From Brevibacillus borstelensis (GTDB lineage Bacteria > Bacillota > Bacilli > Brevibacillales > Brevibacillaceae): 64,000 nt of DNA. The stretch spans positions 166,179-230,178 of the forward strand of contig NZ_RHHO01000001.1 of assembly GCF_003710865.1 (NCBI RefSeq). Reading direction: 5' to 3'. Position numbers and translations under genes: made by a program. This document shows positions 16,322 through 26,257 of the stretch, piece by piece (position 1 is the stretch's first letter; the number at the start of each line of letters is the position of its first letter). The notes under the pieces are model-generated. The model had not been told where the DNA came from. It was given only the letters and a program-made list of their open reading frames with translations, and did not search any database.

Positions 16322-17604
16322 CCACATTGGTAATCCTGCTGTTTCTGCTCTTTTTATTGATGGGCATCCCGATTTCCCTTGTCCTGGGCATGATCACGAT
16401 CGTCTATTTCTTACTCATGGGGAACACAACACTGCTCACATCTACACCGATGCGGCTTTACTCCGGTCTGGAGAATTTCGGCTTGCTGGCGATCCCGCTG
16501 TTTATGCTTGCCGGGGAGCTGATGAACGGAGGCGGCATCACGACCAGGCTGGTCCAGTTCGCGAAGGTGTTCGTGGGGCATGTTCGCGGCGGGCTGGCTT
16601 ATGTGACGGTGGTGTCGAACATGTTTCTGGCTTCGATTCTCGGATCGGCCAATGCGCAGGCTGCGATGATGAGCAAGGTGATGGTTCCGGAAATGGAAAA
16701 GGAGGGCTATGACCGGGAATTCTCCTCGGCCTTGACGCTGGCGTCGTCCATCGTCGCGCCGATTATCCCGCCGAGCATGATCTTTATTATTTACGGGACG
16801 CTGTCAGGGACCTCGATTGGCGGGCTGTTTATGGCGGGGATTGTTCCCGGCATTATTTACGGGATTGGCTTCACGGCTCTGATCGCTTATTTGGGGTATA
16901 AGAACAATTTTCCGAAGAGCAAACGCGCCTCGGGAAAAGAGATGCTGAGAAGAACGGTTCAAGTTTTGCCAGCGCTGCTGGTGCCCTTTATCATCATTTT
17001 CGGGATTTTGAGCGGGGCGTTCACGGCGACTGAATCGGCGGCGATTGCCTGTGTCGTCGCATTCCTTGTCGGCACGTTTTTGTACAAGGAGCTGCACGTA
17101 AAAAAGCTGCCGCAAATTTTGATCAATACCGTCATCAGCACGGCTACGGTCACCTTTTTGATCGCGATGGCCAACATTTTTGGCTGGATGATCGCTTTTG
17201 AGCAAATCCCTCAATTGATCGCGGGTACGATGCTTTCCGTGTCCGACAGTCCGTTTGTGTTTCTGCTGCTGGTCAATCTGCTGCTGCTCTTGCTCGGGAT
17301 GATCCTGGACGGCATTGCCGCGCTGATTATTTTGGTGCCGGTGCTGATGCCGCTCGTCACTGCATTTCAGATCGATCCGATCCATTTTGGCGTGATCATC
17401 TGCATCAACCTGACGATCGGTCTGTTGACACCGCCGGTGGGTACGGGACTCTTTATCGTCTCCTCCATTGCGGAGGTCAAATTTGAGCGGCTTGTAAAAG
17501 CGACAATGCCGTTTTTGGTGATGGCGATTGCCATTTTGTTTGTGATCACCTATTGGGAAGATGCCGTCCTGTTCGTGCCGAAAATATTGGGCTTGTCCCA
17601 ATAA
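16318..17604 (+). CDS. dctM: TRAP transporter large permease (DctM family)
   Basis: A 428-residue membrane protein with about 12 hydrophobic segments and typical DctM text (GSANAQAAMMSKVMVPEMEK, PPSMIFIIYG, LTPPVGTGLF). It is the ion-driven transport channel of the TRAP system. The start is TTG 16318, seven bases after GAGGAGG and overlapping the dctQ stop; longer upstream frames lack a ribosome site and run through dctQ. Co-transcribed with dctP and dctQ. Confidence 0.92.
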   Translation: MTTLVILLFLLFLLMGIPISLVLGMITIVYFLLMGNTTLLTSTPMRLYSGLENFGLLAIPLFMLAGELMNGGGITTRLVQFAKVFVGHVRGGLAYVTVVSNMFLASILGSANAQAAMMSKVMVPEMEKEGYDREFSSALTLASSIVAPIIPPSMIFIIYGTLSGTSIGGLFMAGIVPGIIYGIGFTALIAYLGYKNNFPKSKRASGKEMLRRTVQVLPALLVPFIIIFGILSGAFTATESAAIACVVAFLVGTFLYKELHVKKLPQILINTVISTATVTFLIAMANIFGWMIAFEQIPQLIAGTMLSVSDSPFVFLLLVNLLLLLLGMILDGIAALIILVPVLMPLVTAFQIDPIHFGVIICINLTIGLLTPPVGTGLFIVSSIAEVKFERLVKATMPFLVMAIAILFVITYWEDAVLFVPKILGLSQ

Positions 17605-17679
17605 CCCCCCCTTTGTCAGGCTGATGCCAAGATTTTCATCTGCCCGCCAAAAAACGGTGAAAAACGTTAAATGCGCTAC

Positions 17680-17707
17680 AATATTCGAAAAAATTCGATA
17701 TTATAAT
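17680..17707 (+). promoter_or_regulatory. Operator-like box and -10 of the catabolic operon
   Basis: TCGAA-AAAA-TTCGA (17685-17698) is a perfect inverted repeat with 5-4-5 geometry. A TATAAT (17702-17707) follows directly, and no good -35 is visible at 17 bases. A protein on the box would cover the core promoter, so repression is likely, or the promoter depends on an activator. The same box is found upstream of the TRAP genes. Confidence 0.55.
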
Positions 17708-17751
17708 CCGTTTCAAGGTGAAAAAACAACATTGCCAGGGGAGGATTGTTT

Positions 17752-19260
17752 ATGGGAATTCGTTCAGGTGCTGAATACATCAAAGGTTTGCAATCCCGGC
17801 AGCCGGAGATTTGGCTGCAGGGGCGCAGAGTGACAAGTGTGTACGATGAGGCGGTTTTCAAGCAGCCTATACTCGAAATCGCCAAGCTGTACGACATGCA
17901 GCATGACCCGGAGTATCAGGACAAGATCACGCACATTTGCGAGGAAACCGGTGAGAGAGTAAACAACGCCTTCCTCCCGGTAAAAAGCGCGGAGGATCTG
18001 GAAGCAAGGAGAAATCTGTATGAGGCGTACGCCAAGGCAACGTTCGGCCTGATGGGGAGAACGCCGGATTTTCTCAATATCGTTCTGACTTCCTTGTACA
18101 GCAATGCTTCGTTTCTGGAAAAGTACAACCCACAATGGGCGGAAAATGTAAAGAGCTACTACCGGTACATTCGCGACAATGACCTGTTCCTTACACATGC
18201 GATCATCAACCCGCAAAATGACCGGAGCAAGACCTCGCATGAACAGCAGGACATGTTTACGCATTTGGGTGCAGTCAGAGAGACACCGGAAGGGCTGATC
18301 GTCAGAGGGGCGAAAATGCTGGCCACGCTGGCGCCGATCACGGATGAAGTGATCATCTACTCGTTCCCCGGCTTCAAGCCTGGCGACGAGCGTTACGCGC
18401 TTGCGTTTGCCATCCCGATCGATACGCCGGGACTGCGCATCCTGTGCCGCGAGCCGATGCAGGACGGAAAGCGCTCCGTCTACGATCATCCGCTGGCGTC
18501 GCGGTTCGAGGAAAGCGATGCGGTGCTCGTCTTCCACGATGTGCTGGTTCCATGGGATCGCGTCTTTTTGTACAACAACGTGGAAGCGGCGAACGGGCTC
18601 TATCCGAAAACGGGAATCGCCCAGCAGCCGGCGCACCAGACCGGAGTGAGAGGGCTGATCAAGCTGCAGTTTGCCACGGAGGTGGCGGTCCGCCTGGCTG
18701 ACTCCATCGGGGTAGACGTGTATCTGAACGTCCAAAATGACCTGGGAGAGCTGATTCAGTCCGTCGAGTGCATCCGGGCGCTGCTGCGGACAGCCGAGCG
18801 GGAGTGCGATGTGCTGCCTTCGGGTGAAATGATGCCAGGCTGGGTGCCGCTCGAGACGATTCGCGGACTGCTCCCGAAAATGTACCCGCGGGCGATCGAA
18901 GTGCTGCAAATCATCGGCGCAGGCGGATTGCTCATGTCTCCGACGGATGCCGATATGGTTCACCCGGAACTGGCCGAGGACATGGAGAAGTACTACGCCG
19001 GACGGGCGGGCATCTCCGGATCGGAGCGCGTCCGACTGTTCAAGCTGGCCTGGGATTTGTGCGGCGAAGCGTTCGGGCAGCGGCTGCTCCAGTACGAGCG
19101 CTATTACACGGGCGACCCGATCCGAAAAAGGGCGATTTTCTACAACAACTACAAACGCGAACGTTCTTTTTCCCTTGTGGATGACGCTCTCAGTGTGTTT
19201 GAGGGGAAAAAGACAGCGGAGTCGGTGCTTCCGGTCAAGCGGGCAAGCGGAGCTGACTAA
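17752..19260 (+). CDS. HpaB-family flavin-dependent aromatic hydroxylase, probable anthranilate 3-monooxygenase
   Basis: A 502-residue oxygenase of the 4-hydroxyphenylacetate 3-hydroxylase (HpaB) family. It uses reduced flavin from a partner reductase to hydroxylate an aromatic ring. Family text includes [12 protein letters not shown] near residue 145, [32 protein letters not shown] and the C-terminal [20 protein letters not shown] 17752 follows GGGGAGGA. A flavin reductase lies 136 bases downstream, followed by all genes for 3-hydroxyanthranilate breakdown, so the product is probably 3-hydroxyanthranilate and the substrate anthranilate. A two-component FAD-dependent anthranilate 3-hydroxylase of this kind is known from Geobacillus thermodenitrificans. 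Substrate is inferred from context. Confidence 0.85.
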   Translation: MGIRSGAEYIKGLQSRQPEIWLQGRRVTSVYDEAVFKQPILEIAKLYDMQHDPEYQDKITHICEETGERVNNAFLPVKSAEDLEARRNLYEAYAKATFGLMGRTPDFLNIVLTSLYSNASFLEKYNPQWAENVKSYYRYIRDNDLFLTHAIINPQNDRSKTSHEQQDMFTHLGAVRETPEGLIVRGAKMLATLAPITDEVIIYSFPGFKPGDERYALAFAIPIDTPGLRILCREPMQDGKRSVYDHPLASRFEESDAVLVFHDVLVPWDRVFLYNNVEAANGLYPKTGIAQQPAHQTGVRGLIKLQFATEVAVRLADSIGVDVYLNVQNDLGELIQSVECIRALLRTAERECDVLPSGEMMPGWVPLETIRGLLPKMYPRAIEVLQIIGAGGLLMSPTDADMVHPELAEDMEKYYAGRAGISGSERVRLFKLAWDLCGEAFGQRLLQYERYYTGDPIRKRAIFYNNYKRERSFSLVDDALSVFEGKKTAESVLPVKRASGAD

Positions 19261-19359
19261 GCGGCGAAAGCGGTAAAAGCGGTAAAAGCGGCAAAAGCCG
19301 CAAAAGCCGCAAAAGCCGCAAAAGCCGCAAAAGCCGCAAAAGCCGCAAACGTAGTGTAA
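19261..19359 (+). repeat. 9-bp tandem repeat GCAAAAGCC directly after the hydroxylase stop
   Basis: About nine copies of a 9-bp unit (earlier units degenerate as GCGGTAAAA) follow the stop codon. Read in the hydroxylase frame past the TAA at 19258-19260, the tract is open to the TAA at 19357 and would encode 32 residues of AAK repeats, like a histone H1-type tail. It is slippage-prone and may also fold into GGC/GCC hairpins. Confidence 0.85.
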
Positions 19360-19396
19360 GTCTACCGAAAGAATCTGCCTGAAGGGAGGGTTTCCG

Positions 19397-19957
19397 GTGA
19401 AAGTGCTGGGTATATCCGGAACCATTATCGGAGCAAAGACGAGCATCCTCGTGCATAAAGTCTTGGAAGAAGTGAAAAAGGAAGCCCCTGAGCTTGAGAC
19501 AGAGCTGCTGGACCTGAGGGACTTCAAAATGTCGCTGTGTGATGGGCGAGATCCGTCCACCTATCCCGATGACACGAAAAAGGTAATTGATCTCGTAACG
19601 TCGGCTGATTGCTACATCATTGGAACGCCGATTTTCCAAGGGTCGCTGACCGGCGCCCTGAAAAACTTGTTTGACCACATTCCGCCGCAGGCGCTGCGCA
19701 ACAAGGTGATGGGATTTGTCGCCAATGGCGGGACGTACCAGCATTACCTGGTGGTGGAGAACCAACTGAAGCCTATCGCAGGATATTTCCGGGCCTATGT
19801 GGCCCCGGGCTTCGTCTACGCCCACCCGGACCATTTCAATCAGCAAAACGAGATTGTGGACGAGGATGTTCTGAGCCGCATCAGCCATCTGGCAAAAGAA
19901 GTCGTACTGCTGCAAAAAGCGCTGAAGGGCGCGGCCGATCTGTCAGCGCAGCGGTAA
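19397..19957 (+). CDS. NAD(P)H-dependent FMN/FAD reductase, partner of the HpaB-type hydroxylase
   Basis: A 186-residue flavodoxin-fold reductase of the NADPH-dependent FMN reductase (SsuE/MsuE-like) family. The N-terminal GISGTIIGAKTS forms the flavin phosphate loop, and TPIFQGSLTGALKNLFDH is the conserved block before the NAD(P)H site. It would supply reduced flavin to the hydroxylase upstream. GTG 19397 follows GGGAGGG. The 136-base gap to the hydroxylase is filled by the 9-bp repeat tract. Confidence 0.88.
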   Translation: MKVLGISGTIIGAKTSILVHKVLEEVKKEAPELETELLDLRDFKMSLCDGRDPSTYPDDTKKVIDLVTSADCYIIGTPIFQGSLTGALKNLFDHIPPQALRNKVMGFVANGGTYQHYLVVENQLKPIAGYFRAYVAPGFVYAHPDHFNQQNEIVDEDVLSRISHLAKEVVLLQKALKGAADLSAQR

Positions 19958-20000
19958 TCCGCTGAAAAGCAACCATCAAAAGCGAACGGGAGTGATTTGC

Positions 20001-20537
20001 ATGAGCATCCTGGCACCGATAAATTTGGCGAAGTTCATTGAGGAGAACAAAGACCAGCTCAAGCCGCCGGTCAACAACAAGGTGATCTGGAAAGACGCCG
20101 AGCTGATGGTCATGCTGCTCGGCGGCCCCAACAAACGGCGCGACTTCCACGTGGACCCCTCGGAGGAGATTTTCTATCAGATCAAGGGCGACTGCTATGT
20201 GGAGATCATCAACTACGAGGGAAAACGCGAAGTAATTACGGTCAAGGAGGGAGAGATGTTCCTGCTTCCTCCCAACGTTCCGCATTCGCCGCACCGGGTA
20301 GCCGATACGATCGGGCTGGTCATCGAGCGAAACCGGGCGGAAGGAGAGCTGGAGGACTTCGTCTGGTTCTGCGACGAGTGCGACAGCGAAATGCATCGCG
20401 CCACCGTGCAGCTGACCAATATCGAGGTTCAGGTGAAAGAAGCGATTCACGGCTTCAACAGCAATCTGGAGCTGCGGACATGCAAAAATTGCGGGCACGT
20501 CATGCCTCCGGAAGCGAGTGAGTGGAAATGCGAGTAG
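20001..20537 (+). CDS. nbaC: 3-hydroxyanthranilate 3,4-dioxygenase
   Basis: A 178-residue cupin extradiol dioxygenase that opens 3-hydroxyanthranilate to 2-amino-3-carboxymuconate 6-semialdehyde. The catalytic Fe(II) ligands are His50, Glu56 (FHVDPSEEIFYQ) and His95 (PPNVPHSPHR). A second, rubredoxin-like Fe site is formed by Cys124/Cys127 (CDEC) and Cys161/Cys164 (CKNC), as in bacterial homodimeric enzymes. ATG 20001 was preferred because GGGAG lies eight bases upstream. Its end overlaps the next gene by ten bases. Confidence 0.95.
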   Translation: MSILAPINLAKFIEENKDQLKPPVNNKVIWKDAELMVMLLGGPNKRRDFHVDPSEEIFYQIKGDCYVEIINYEGKREVITVKEGEMFLLPPNVPHSPHRVADTIGLVIERNRAEGELEDFVWFCDECDSEMHRATVQLTNIEVQVKEAIHGFNSNLELRTCKNCGHVMPPEASEWKCE

Positions 20538-21526
20538 ACTTCCACACGCACATCATTCCGGAAGACCTCCCCAATCTGGCTGAGAAATTTCAAGGCGAGC
20601 GCTGGCCCGTCCTGCAGCGGACCTGCGCGTGCGGCGCCAACATCATGGTCGCGGGCAAAGTGTTCCGGGAAGTGACCGATCAGGTGTGGGACCCTGCCAA
20701 GCGGATTTCTGACATGGAGCGGGAAAAGGTCGACATGCAGGTCATCTCGCCGATTCCGGTCACGTTCTCCTACTGGGCCCCTGCTGAAGAAGCGGAGCTG
20801 ATGGCCCGCATCCAAAACGATTTTATCGCGGACACGGTCAGGCAGCATCCCGAGCGCTTTCTCGGGCTTGGGACCGTGCCCCTGCAAAATGCGGAGGTTG
20901 CGATTCGTGAAATGGACCGCTGCATGCATGAGCTCGGCCTCAAGGGGATCGAGATCGGTACGAATGTGAATGGCAACAACCTGGACGATCCGTCTCTGAT
21001 TCCCTTCTTTGAAATGTGCGAGAAGTGGGAGGTGCCGCTGTTTGTCCACCCGTGGGAGACACTCGGCCGAGAGCGGATGCCCCGGCACAACCTGATGTAT
21101 ACGGTGGGGATGCCGAGCGAGACGGCCTTGGCTGCTGCCAGCCTGATTCTCGGCGGCGTGATGGAAAAATTCCCTCGGCTGAAGATTTGCTTTGCCCACG
21201 GCGGAGGGTCATTTCCTTACATTCTTCCCCGCCTGGACCAGGGCTGGAAGGTATGGCCGCATCTGAGGCTGACCGAGCAGCCGCCAAGCCACTACGCCAA
21301 GAGCTTTTATTTCGATTCGCTGAACTACGATCCGCTGAACATTCAATACATGGTGGACCGCTTTGGCGCCGACCGCATTTTGATGGGGTCGGACTACCCG
21401 TTCTTGCTGCGGGAAATTCCTCCGGGCGAGGTCATAGACAATGCGCTTTCGCTCACCGAGGAGCAGAAGCGGGCGATGCTGGGCGAAAACGCGCTGCGCT
21501 TCCTGAATATGAGCGAGGGCAGGTGA
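20528..21526 (+). CDS. nbaD: 2-amino-3-carboxymuconate-6-semialdehyde decarboxylase
   Basis: A 332-residue amidohydrolase-fold decarboxylase (ACMSD) that prevents spontaneous quinolinate formation by removing CO2 from the ring-opening product. His6 and His8 in DFHTHIIPEDLP begin the metal site. Further metal or catalytic residues are in FVHPWE (His), CFAHGGGSFPY (His) and GSDYPF (Asp). The gene overlaps the dioxygenase by ten bases, fitting tight coupling of two steps around an unstable intermediate. ATG 20528 is used; GTG 20522 is also possible. Confidence 0.95.
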   Translation: MRVDFHTHIIPEDLPNLAEKFQGERWPVLQRTCACGANIMVAGKVFREVTDQVWDPAKRISDMEREKVDMQVISPIPVTFSYWAPAEEAELMARIQNDFIADTVRQHPERFLGLGTVPLQNAEVAIREMDRCMHELGLKGIEIGTNVNGNNLDDPSLIPFFEMCEKWEVPLFVHPWETLGRERMPRHNLMYTVGMPSETALAAASLILGGVMEKFPRLKICFAHGGGSFPYILPRLDQGWKVWPHLRLTEQPPSHYAKSFYFDSLNYDPLNIQYMVDRFGADRILMGSDYPFLLREIPPGEVIDNALSLTEEQKRAMLGENALRFLNMSEGR

Positions 21527-21533
21527 GAGGGAG

Positions 21534-21995
21534 ATGACTACACATGCGGCTACACCGGAACAAAGATTGCAGGAATTGGGGCTATCGCTTCCGGCCCCAC
21601 GGCAGGCAGCAGGAAACTACGTAGGCTGTGTCCGCGCAGGCAGCCTGTTGTTTACCGCCGGACAAGGGACAGATGAATACCGCGGCAAGCTCGGCGATGA
21701 TGTGTCGGTGGAAACAGGCTACATGGCAGCCAGGCAATGCATGCTCAACCTGCTGGCTGTCGTCAAGGCGGAGATCGGCGAGCTGAGCCGCGTAAAGCGG
21801 GTGGTGAAAATCCTCGGGTTTGTCAACAGCGCCCCCGATTTTACGGATCAGCCCAAGGTCATGAACGGAGCGTCCGATCTGCTGGTGCAGATTTTCGGGG
21901 AGAAGGGGAGGCACGGGCGTTCCGCCGTCGGGATGGCCCAGCTTCCGCACAATAATGCGGTGGAAGTCGAAATGATTCTGGAAATCGAAGAGTAG
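21534..21995 (+). CDS. nbaF: RidA-like 2-aminomuconate deaminase
   Basis: A 153-residue YjgF/RidA-family protein. In the 3-hydroxyanthranilate pathway this family supplies 2-aminomuconate deaminase, giving 4-oxalocrotonate and ammonia. The core pattern [24 protein letters not shown] and a C-terminal [20 protein letters not shown] with Arg before it (HGRSAVG) are visible. It starts seven bases after the decarboxylase. General enamine deaminase activity is the alternative, but the complete pathway around it favours this step. Confidence 0.85.
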   Translation: MTTHAATPEQRLQELGLSLPAPRQAAGNYVGCVRAGSLLFTAGQGTDEYRGKLGDDVSVETGYMAARQCMLNLLAVVKAEIGELSRVKRVVKILGFVNSAPDFTDQPKVMNGASDLLVQIFGEKGRHGRSAVGMAQLPHNNAVEVEMILEIEE

Positions 21996-22006
21996 GAGGC
22001 TTTCAC

Positions 22007-23476
22007 ATGAGTCAGACTACACAGGCAAATCAGCGAAAGTTGAAGGACGCAAAGCTGTTTATCGACGGAGCATACGTGGACGCGATCTCCGGGGAGACAT
22101 TTGACACGCTCGATCCCGCGACCAATCTCAAGCTGGCCTCGGTGGCAAATGCGGGCGAAGAGGATGTGAGAAAGGCGATCGAGGTAGCCCAGCGCACGTT
22201 TGAAAGCGGCGTCTGGAGCAGGATGCCCGTCGAAGAAAGAGCGAAGATTCTCTGCAAAATGTCCGATCTCGTCATGGAGCGGGTGGAGGAATTGGCGCTG
22301 GTGGAGACGCTTGACGTCGGCAAGCCGATCAAGGAGAGCCGCGGCTTTGACATCCCCAGAGCCGCCTGGAATTTGCGCTTTTTCGCCGAAATGGCCAAGT
22401 ATCTCGTACATGAACATTACGAAATGAACGGCTTCATGTCCTACGCCAAATACGCTCCCGCAGGCGTGACCAGCCTGATCATTCCGTGGAATCTGCCGTT
22501 TATGCAGATGACGTGGAAAGCGTCGGCTGCACTGGCGGCGGGCAATACGGTCATCGTCAAGCCCGCCTCCTATACGCCGCTGAGCGCGGTCATGATGGGC
22601 GAAATCGCCAACGAGGCAGGCTTGCCGCCGGGCGTTTTGAACATCCTGACGGGGCCGGGCGGAACAGTCGGCACCGCGATGACCACACACCCGCATGTCC
22701 GCCGGATATCGTTCGTCGGGGAGACCACGACAGGCAAAACCGTAATGCGGAACGCTGCTAGCCAGCTCATTCCCGTTTCGCTCGAATTGGGCGGAAAATC
22801 AGCCAACATCGTCTTTGCGGACGCAGATCTGGATGAGGCGGTGAAAGGGTCGATCGAGGCGATTTTCCGCAACCAGGGCGAAATTTGCCTGGCCGGATCG
22901 CGCCTCTTGGTCCAAAAGAGCATCTACGATCAATTCCTGGACAAATTTGTGCAGGCGGTGAAAAAAATCAAGGTTGGCAATCCGCTCGACCCGGATACCG
23001 ACATGGGGGCGCTTGTCTCCCGCAGCCACCTGGCCACGGTGGATGAATACGTCCGGATCGGACTGTCAGAGGGAGCCAAGCTCGCTTTTGGCGGCAAGCG
23101 CATCACCAGTCTGGGGGACGGCAATTTTTACGAGCCGACCGTGCTCTACGATGTGGACAACAAAATGAGGGTAGCCCAAGAGGAGATTTTCGGTCCGGTC
23201 ATCGTCATCATTCCGTTTGAAACAGAAGAAGAAGCCATCCAGATCGCCAATGACTCCATCTACGGGCTGGCCGGCGTCGTCTGGACGAACGACCTCAGAC
23301 GCGCTCACCGCGTGGCGGATCAGGTGCAGTCCGGGCTGCTGTGGATCAACTGCTGGTATGTGCGCGATTTGCGAACGCCTTTTGGTGGAGCAAAAGCGAG
23401 CGGAATCGGCCGGGAAGGCGGACGGCACAGCTTCGAATTTTATACGGAAGCCAAGACGATCACGATGAAAAGATAG
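22007..23476 (+). CDS. nbaE: 2-aminomuconate 6-semialdehyde dehydrogenase
   Basis: A 489-residue NAD-dependent aldehyde dehydrogenase. Glu260 in LELGGKS and the nucleophile Cys294 in [11 protein letters not shown] are in place, as is the cofactor-binding IIPWNLPF and FVGETTTGK. It oxidises the semialdehyde left after ACMSD to 2-aminomuconate. ATG 22007 has TAGGAGG upstream, 11 bases after the deaminase stop. Hydroxymuconic semialdehyde is a plausible side substrate. Confidence 0.92.
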   Translation: MSQTTQANQRKLKDAKLFIDGAYVDAISGETFDTLDPATNLKLASVANAGEEDVRKAIEVAQRTFESGVWSRMPVEERAKILCKMSDLVMERVEELALVETLDVGKPIKESRGFDIPRAAWNLRFFAEMAKYLVHEHYEMNGFMSYAKYAPAGVTSLIIPWNLPFMQMTWKASAALAAGNTVIVKPASYTPLSAVMMGEIANEAGLPPGVLNILTGPGGTVGTAMTTHPHVRRISFVGETTTGKTVMRNAASQLIPVSLELGGKSANIVFADADLDEAVKGSIEAIFRNQGEICLAGSRLLVQKSIYDQFLDKFVQAVKKIKVGNPLDPDTDMGALVSRSHLATVDEYVRIGLSEGAKLAFGGKRITSLGDGNFYEPTVLYDVDNKMRVAQEEIFGPVIVIIPFETEEEAIQIANDSIYGLAGVVWTNDLRRAHRVADQVQSGLLWINCWYVRDLRTPFGGAKASGIGREGGRHSFEFYTEAKTITMKR

Positions 23477-23509
23477 CGGTCGGAAACAACGTGCGGGAGG
23501 GATACGGCA

Positions 23510-24295
23510 ATGGACGAGGAAAAAATCAAGCGGCTCGCCGACCATCTGGCGGAGGCGGAGAGAAGCGGCCTGGCTGTCGAGCCGATTACGAAAATAGAGC
23601 CGGAGATTTCGGTCGAAGACGCGTATCGCGTGCAGCTTTTGACCGTCGGGCGGAAAGTGAATGCGGGCGATGTGATTACGGGTAAAAAAATCGGTCTAAC
23701 CTCGCTGGCGATGCAAACCCTGCTCGGGGTAGACCAGCCGGACTACGGTCATCTGCTTGACAGCATGGCTGTGGAAAATCACGGTCACATCTCCTGCAAA
23801 AAAGTGCTGCAGCCGAAGGTAGAGGCGGAAATCGCCTTCTTTCTGAAGCGCGACTTGAAAGGCCCGCGCGTGACGGCTCTCGATGTCATGCTGGCGACCG
23901 AATATGTGGTCCCAGCACTCGAAGTCGTGGACAGCCGCATCGCCGACTGGAAGATCAAGCTGGAGGACACCGTTGCGGACAATGCGTCCTCCGGCTTCTA
24001 CGTATTGGGCGGGCGTCCGGTGAAGCCAGACCAGATCGACCTCGTCATGGCCGGCATGGTGCTGTACAAAAACGGCGAGGTTATGAATACGGGTGTGGGC
24101 GCGGCGGCATTGGGCAATCCGGCTGTATGCGTCGCCTGGCTCGCCAACAAACTGGCCGAATTCGATATTCCGCTCAAAGCGGGGGAAGTGATTCTATCCG
24201 GTGCTTTGTCTGCGGCCATCGCGGCGGAGCCGGGCGATTCGTTCCGCGCCAGGATTGCCCATCTGGGCGAAGTCGGTGTCCGGTTTACAAGCTAA
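23510..24295 (+). CDS. nbaH: 2-oxopent-4-enoate hydratase
   Basis: A 261-residue member of the hydratase/decarboxylase family (MhpD/DmpE). It adds water to 2-oxopent-4-enoate to give 4-hydroxy-2-oxovalerate. The metal-site text [10 protein letters not shown] and [20 protein letters not shown] is present, and [14 protein letters not shown] fits the hydratase rather than the decarboxylase branch. Hydratase and decarboxylase of this family usually form a complex; the partner is the gene at 26258. GGGAGGG precedes ATG 23510. Confidence 0.85.
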   Translation: MDEEKIKRLADHLAEAERSGLAVEPITKIEPEISVEDAYRVQLLTVGRKVNAGDVITGKKIGLTSLAMQTLLGVDQPDYGHLLDSMAVENHGHISCKKVLQPKVEAEIAFFLKRDLKGPRVTALDVMLATEYVVPALEVVDSRIADWKIKLEDTVADNASSGFYVLGGRPVKPDQIDLVMAGMVLYKNGEVMNTGVGAAALGNPAVCVAWLANKLAEFDIPLKAGEVILSGALSAAIAAEPGDSFRARIAHLGEVGVRFTS

Positions 24296-24315
24296 GTGTC
24301 AAGGGAGGGAGAGCC

Positions 24316-25200
24316 ATGTCCAGGAAAAAGGTTGCGATCCTCGGATCGGGAAACATCGGCACGGACTTGCTGATGAAGCTGGAGCGTTCCAAATATTTGG
24401 AGGTCACGGCGATGATCGGGATCGATCCCGACTCAGACGGGCTGTTGCGGGCGAAAAAAGCGGGGTACGAGGTGTTTGACGGAGGGCTGAAGCAGTTTTT
24501 GGACAATGCCCCGGAGCTTGCCGACATCGTTTTTGACGCGACCTCAGCGAAAGCGCATATCCGTCACGCCAAGGCGCTCAGGGAGGCCGGAAAGCTTGCC
24601 ATCGACCTGACTCCGGCAGCAATCGGCCCGTATGTCGTTCCCAGCGTCAACCTGGGAGAGCATTTGCATGAATGCAACATCAATCTGATCACCTGCGGGG
24701 GGCAGGCCACGATCCCGATCGTCCATGCGGTTCACCGGGTTTGCCCTGTCAGCTATGCGGAGATCGTAGCGGCCATCTCCAGCAAAAGCGCAGGTCCGGG
24801 CACCCGTGCCAATATCGACGAATTTACCGAAACGACCGCCCGCGGTCTGGAAGTGATTGGCGGGGCCAAGCAGGGCAAGGCGATCATCATTCTCAATCCG
24901 GCCGAGCCGCCGATCATGATGCGGGACACGGTGTACGCGCTGGTGGAGGGCGAGGTGGACGAACAGGCAATAACCGCTTCCATCGAGCAGACCGTTGCCT
25001 TTATTCAGTCATACGTGCCCGGCTATCGCCTCCGTACAGAGCCGCTGTTTGACGGCAACCGCGTAACGGTGGTGCTGGAGCTGGAAGGTGCAGGTGATTA
25101 CCTGCCCAAATACGCCGGGAATCTGGACATCATGACTGCGACTGCGGTCAAAGTGGCGGAGGAATTCGCCAAGCCTCACGTCGGGGCGGCGTCCGTCTGA
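24316..25200 (+). CDS. nbaJ: Acetaldehyde dehydrogenase (acetylating)
   Basis: A 294-residue CoA-acylating dehydrogenase that turns acetaldehyde into acetyl-CoA. The Rossmann motif is [12 protein letters not shown] near the N-terminus and the catalytic Cys127 is in [10 protein letters not shown]. Length and text match MhpF/DmpF enzymes. The start ATG 24316 has AAGGGAGGGA upstream; the longer frame from 24127 is only overlap with the previous gene. It pairs with the aldolase that follows, with acetaldehyde usually channelled between them. Confidence 0.95.
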   Translation: MSRKKVAILGSGNIGTDLLMKLERSKYLEVTAMIGIDPDSDGLLRAKKAGYEVFDGGLKQFLDNAPELADIVFDATSAKAHIRHAKALREAGKLAIDLTPAAIGPYVVPSVNLGEHLHECNINLITCGGQATIPIVHAVHRVCPVSYAEIVAAISSKSAGPGTRANIDEFTETTARGLEVIGGAKQGKAIIILNPAEPPIMMRDTVYALVEGEVDEQAITASIEQTVAFIQSYVPGYRLRTEPLFDGNRVTVVLELEGAGDYLPKYAGNLDIMTATAVKVAEEFAKPHVGAASV

Positions 25201-25216
25201 AAAGGGAGGGAAAGAA

Positions 25217-26245
25217 ATGACTGATAAACGGGAGATTCTCGTCACCGAAGTAGCGCTTCGCGACGGAAGTCACGCGATCAAGCACCAGTTTACCGTCGAG
25301 CAGGTCGTCCGTGTGGCCCGCGCCCTCGACGAAGCAAACGTGCCCTTTATCGAGGTCTCTCACGGAGACGGGCTGGCCGGTTCTTCTCTGCAATACGGCT
25401 TGTCGCGTACAAATGAGATGGAATTGATCGAAGCGGCCGTCTCCGTCTGCAAGCAGGCGACCATCGGCGTTTTGCTGCTGCCGGGGATCGGCACGATCAA
25501 GGATTTGAATGCCGCCGCGAAGCTTGGTGTAGGCATGGCACGGATTGCCACCCATTCCACCGAAGCGGACATTTCGGCACAGCACATCGCCCGTTCCAAG
25601 GAGCTGGGGCTTTTAACGGTCGGCTTTCTGATGATGGCCCATATGGCCCCGCCCGCCAAGCTGGCGGAACAGGCAAAATTGATGGAAAGCTACGGAGCAG
25701 ATGTCGTCTATATCGTCGATTCCGCAGGAGCGCTGCTCCCCGACCAGGTCGCGGAGCGAGTCCGGGCGCTCAAGGAAAGCCTGGAAGTCCCGGTCGGCTT
25801 TCACGCGCACAACAACCTGTCTCTGGCGATGGCCAATACGCTGGCCGCGATCAAGGAAGGCGCTACCCGCATCGACGGCAGTGTCCGCTGCCTCGGGGCC
25901 GGGGCAGGCAACACGCAGACAGAGGTGTTCGTTGCCGTGATGGAGCGGATGGGCATCCATACCGGAATCGATCTGTACAAAATGATGGACCTGGCGGAAG
26001 ACATCGTGGCGCCTCTGATCCAGGTGCCCCAGGAGATTACGAGAAACTCGCTCGTGCTCGGCTATGCCGGCGTCTACTCCAGCTTCCGCCTGCATGCGGA
26101 ACGGGCGGCAAAGCGCTTCGGGATCGATTCCCGCGACATTTTGATCGAGCTTGGAGCGCGAAAGGCTGTCGGCGGGCAGGAAGACATGATCATCGATGTC
26201 GCCGCCGAGATCGCGAAGCGACAGGCAGCGGTTGAAAGCAGATAG
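25217..26245 (+). CDS. nbaI: 4-hydroxy-2-oxovalerate aldolase
   Basis: A 342-residue class II aldolase of the HMGL-like/DmpG family that splits 4-hydroxy-2-oxovalerate into pyruvate and acetaldehyde. Arg15, Asp16 and His19 in ALRDGSHA are the catalytic and metal residues, and GFHAHNNLSLA holds the paired metal histidines. The C-terminal region after about residue 270 is the dehydrogenase-contact domain. AAGGGAGGG precedes ATG 25217, 16 bases after the dehydrogenase. Confidence 0.95.
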   Translation: MTDKREILVTEVALRDGSHAIKHQFTVEQVVRVARALDEANVPFIEVSHGDGLAGSSLQYGLSRTNEMELIEAAVSVCKQATIGVLLLPGIGTIKDLNAAAKLGVGMARIATHSTEADISAQHIARSKELGLLTVGFLMMAHMAPPAKLAEQAKLMESYGADVVYIVDSAGALLPDQVAERVRALKESLEVPVGFHAHNNLSLAMANTLAAIKEGATRIDGSVRCLGAGAGNTQTEVFVAVMERMGIHTGIDLYKMMDLAEDIVAPLIQVPQEITRNSLVLGYAGVYSSFRLHAERAAKRFGIDSRDILIELGARKAVGGQEDMIIDVAAEIAKRQAAVESR

Positions 26246-26257
26246 GAGGGAAGCGGC

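Noticed and set aside
19261..19350. Tandem 9-bp units near 19.3 kb considered as CRISPR or as iterons of an origin.
   Set aside because: The unit is too short, has no spacers and is low complexity; no replication protein is near.
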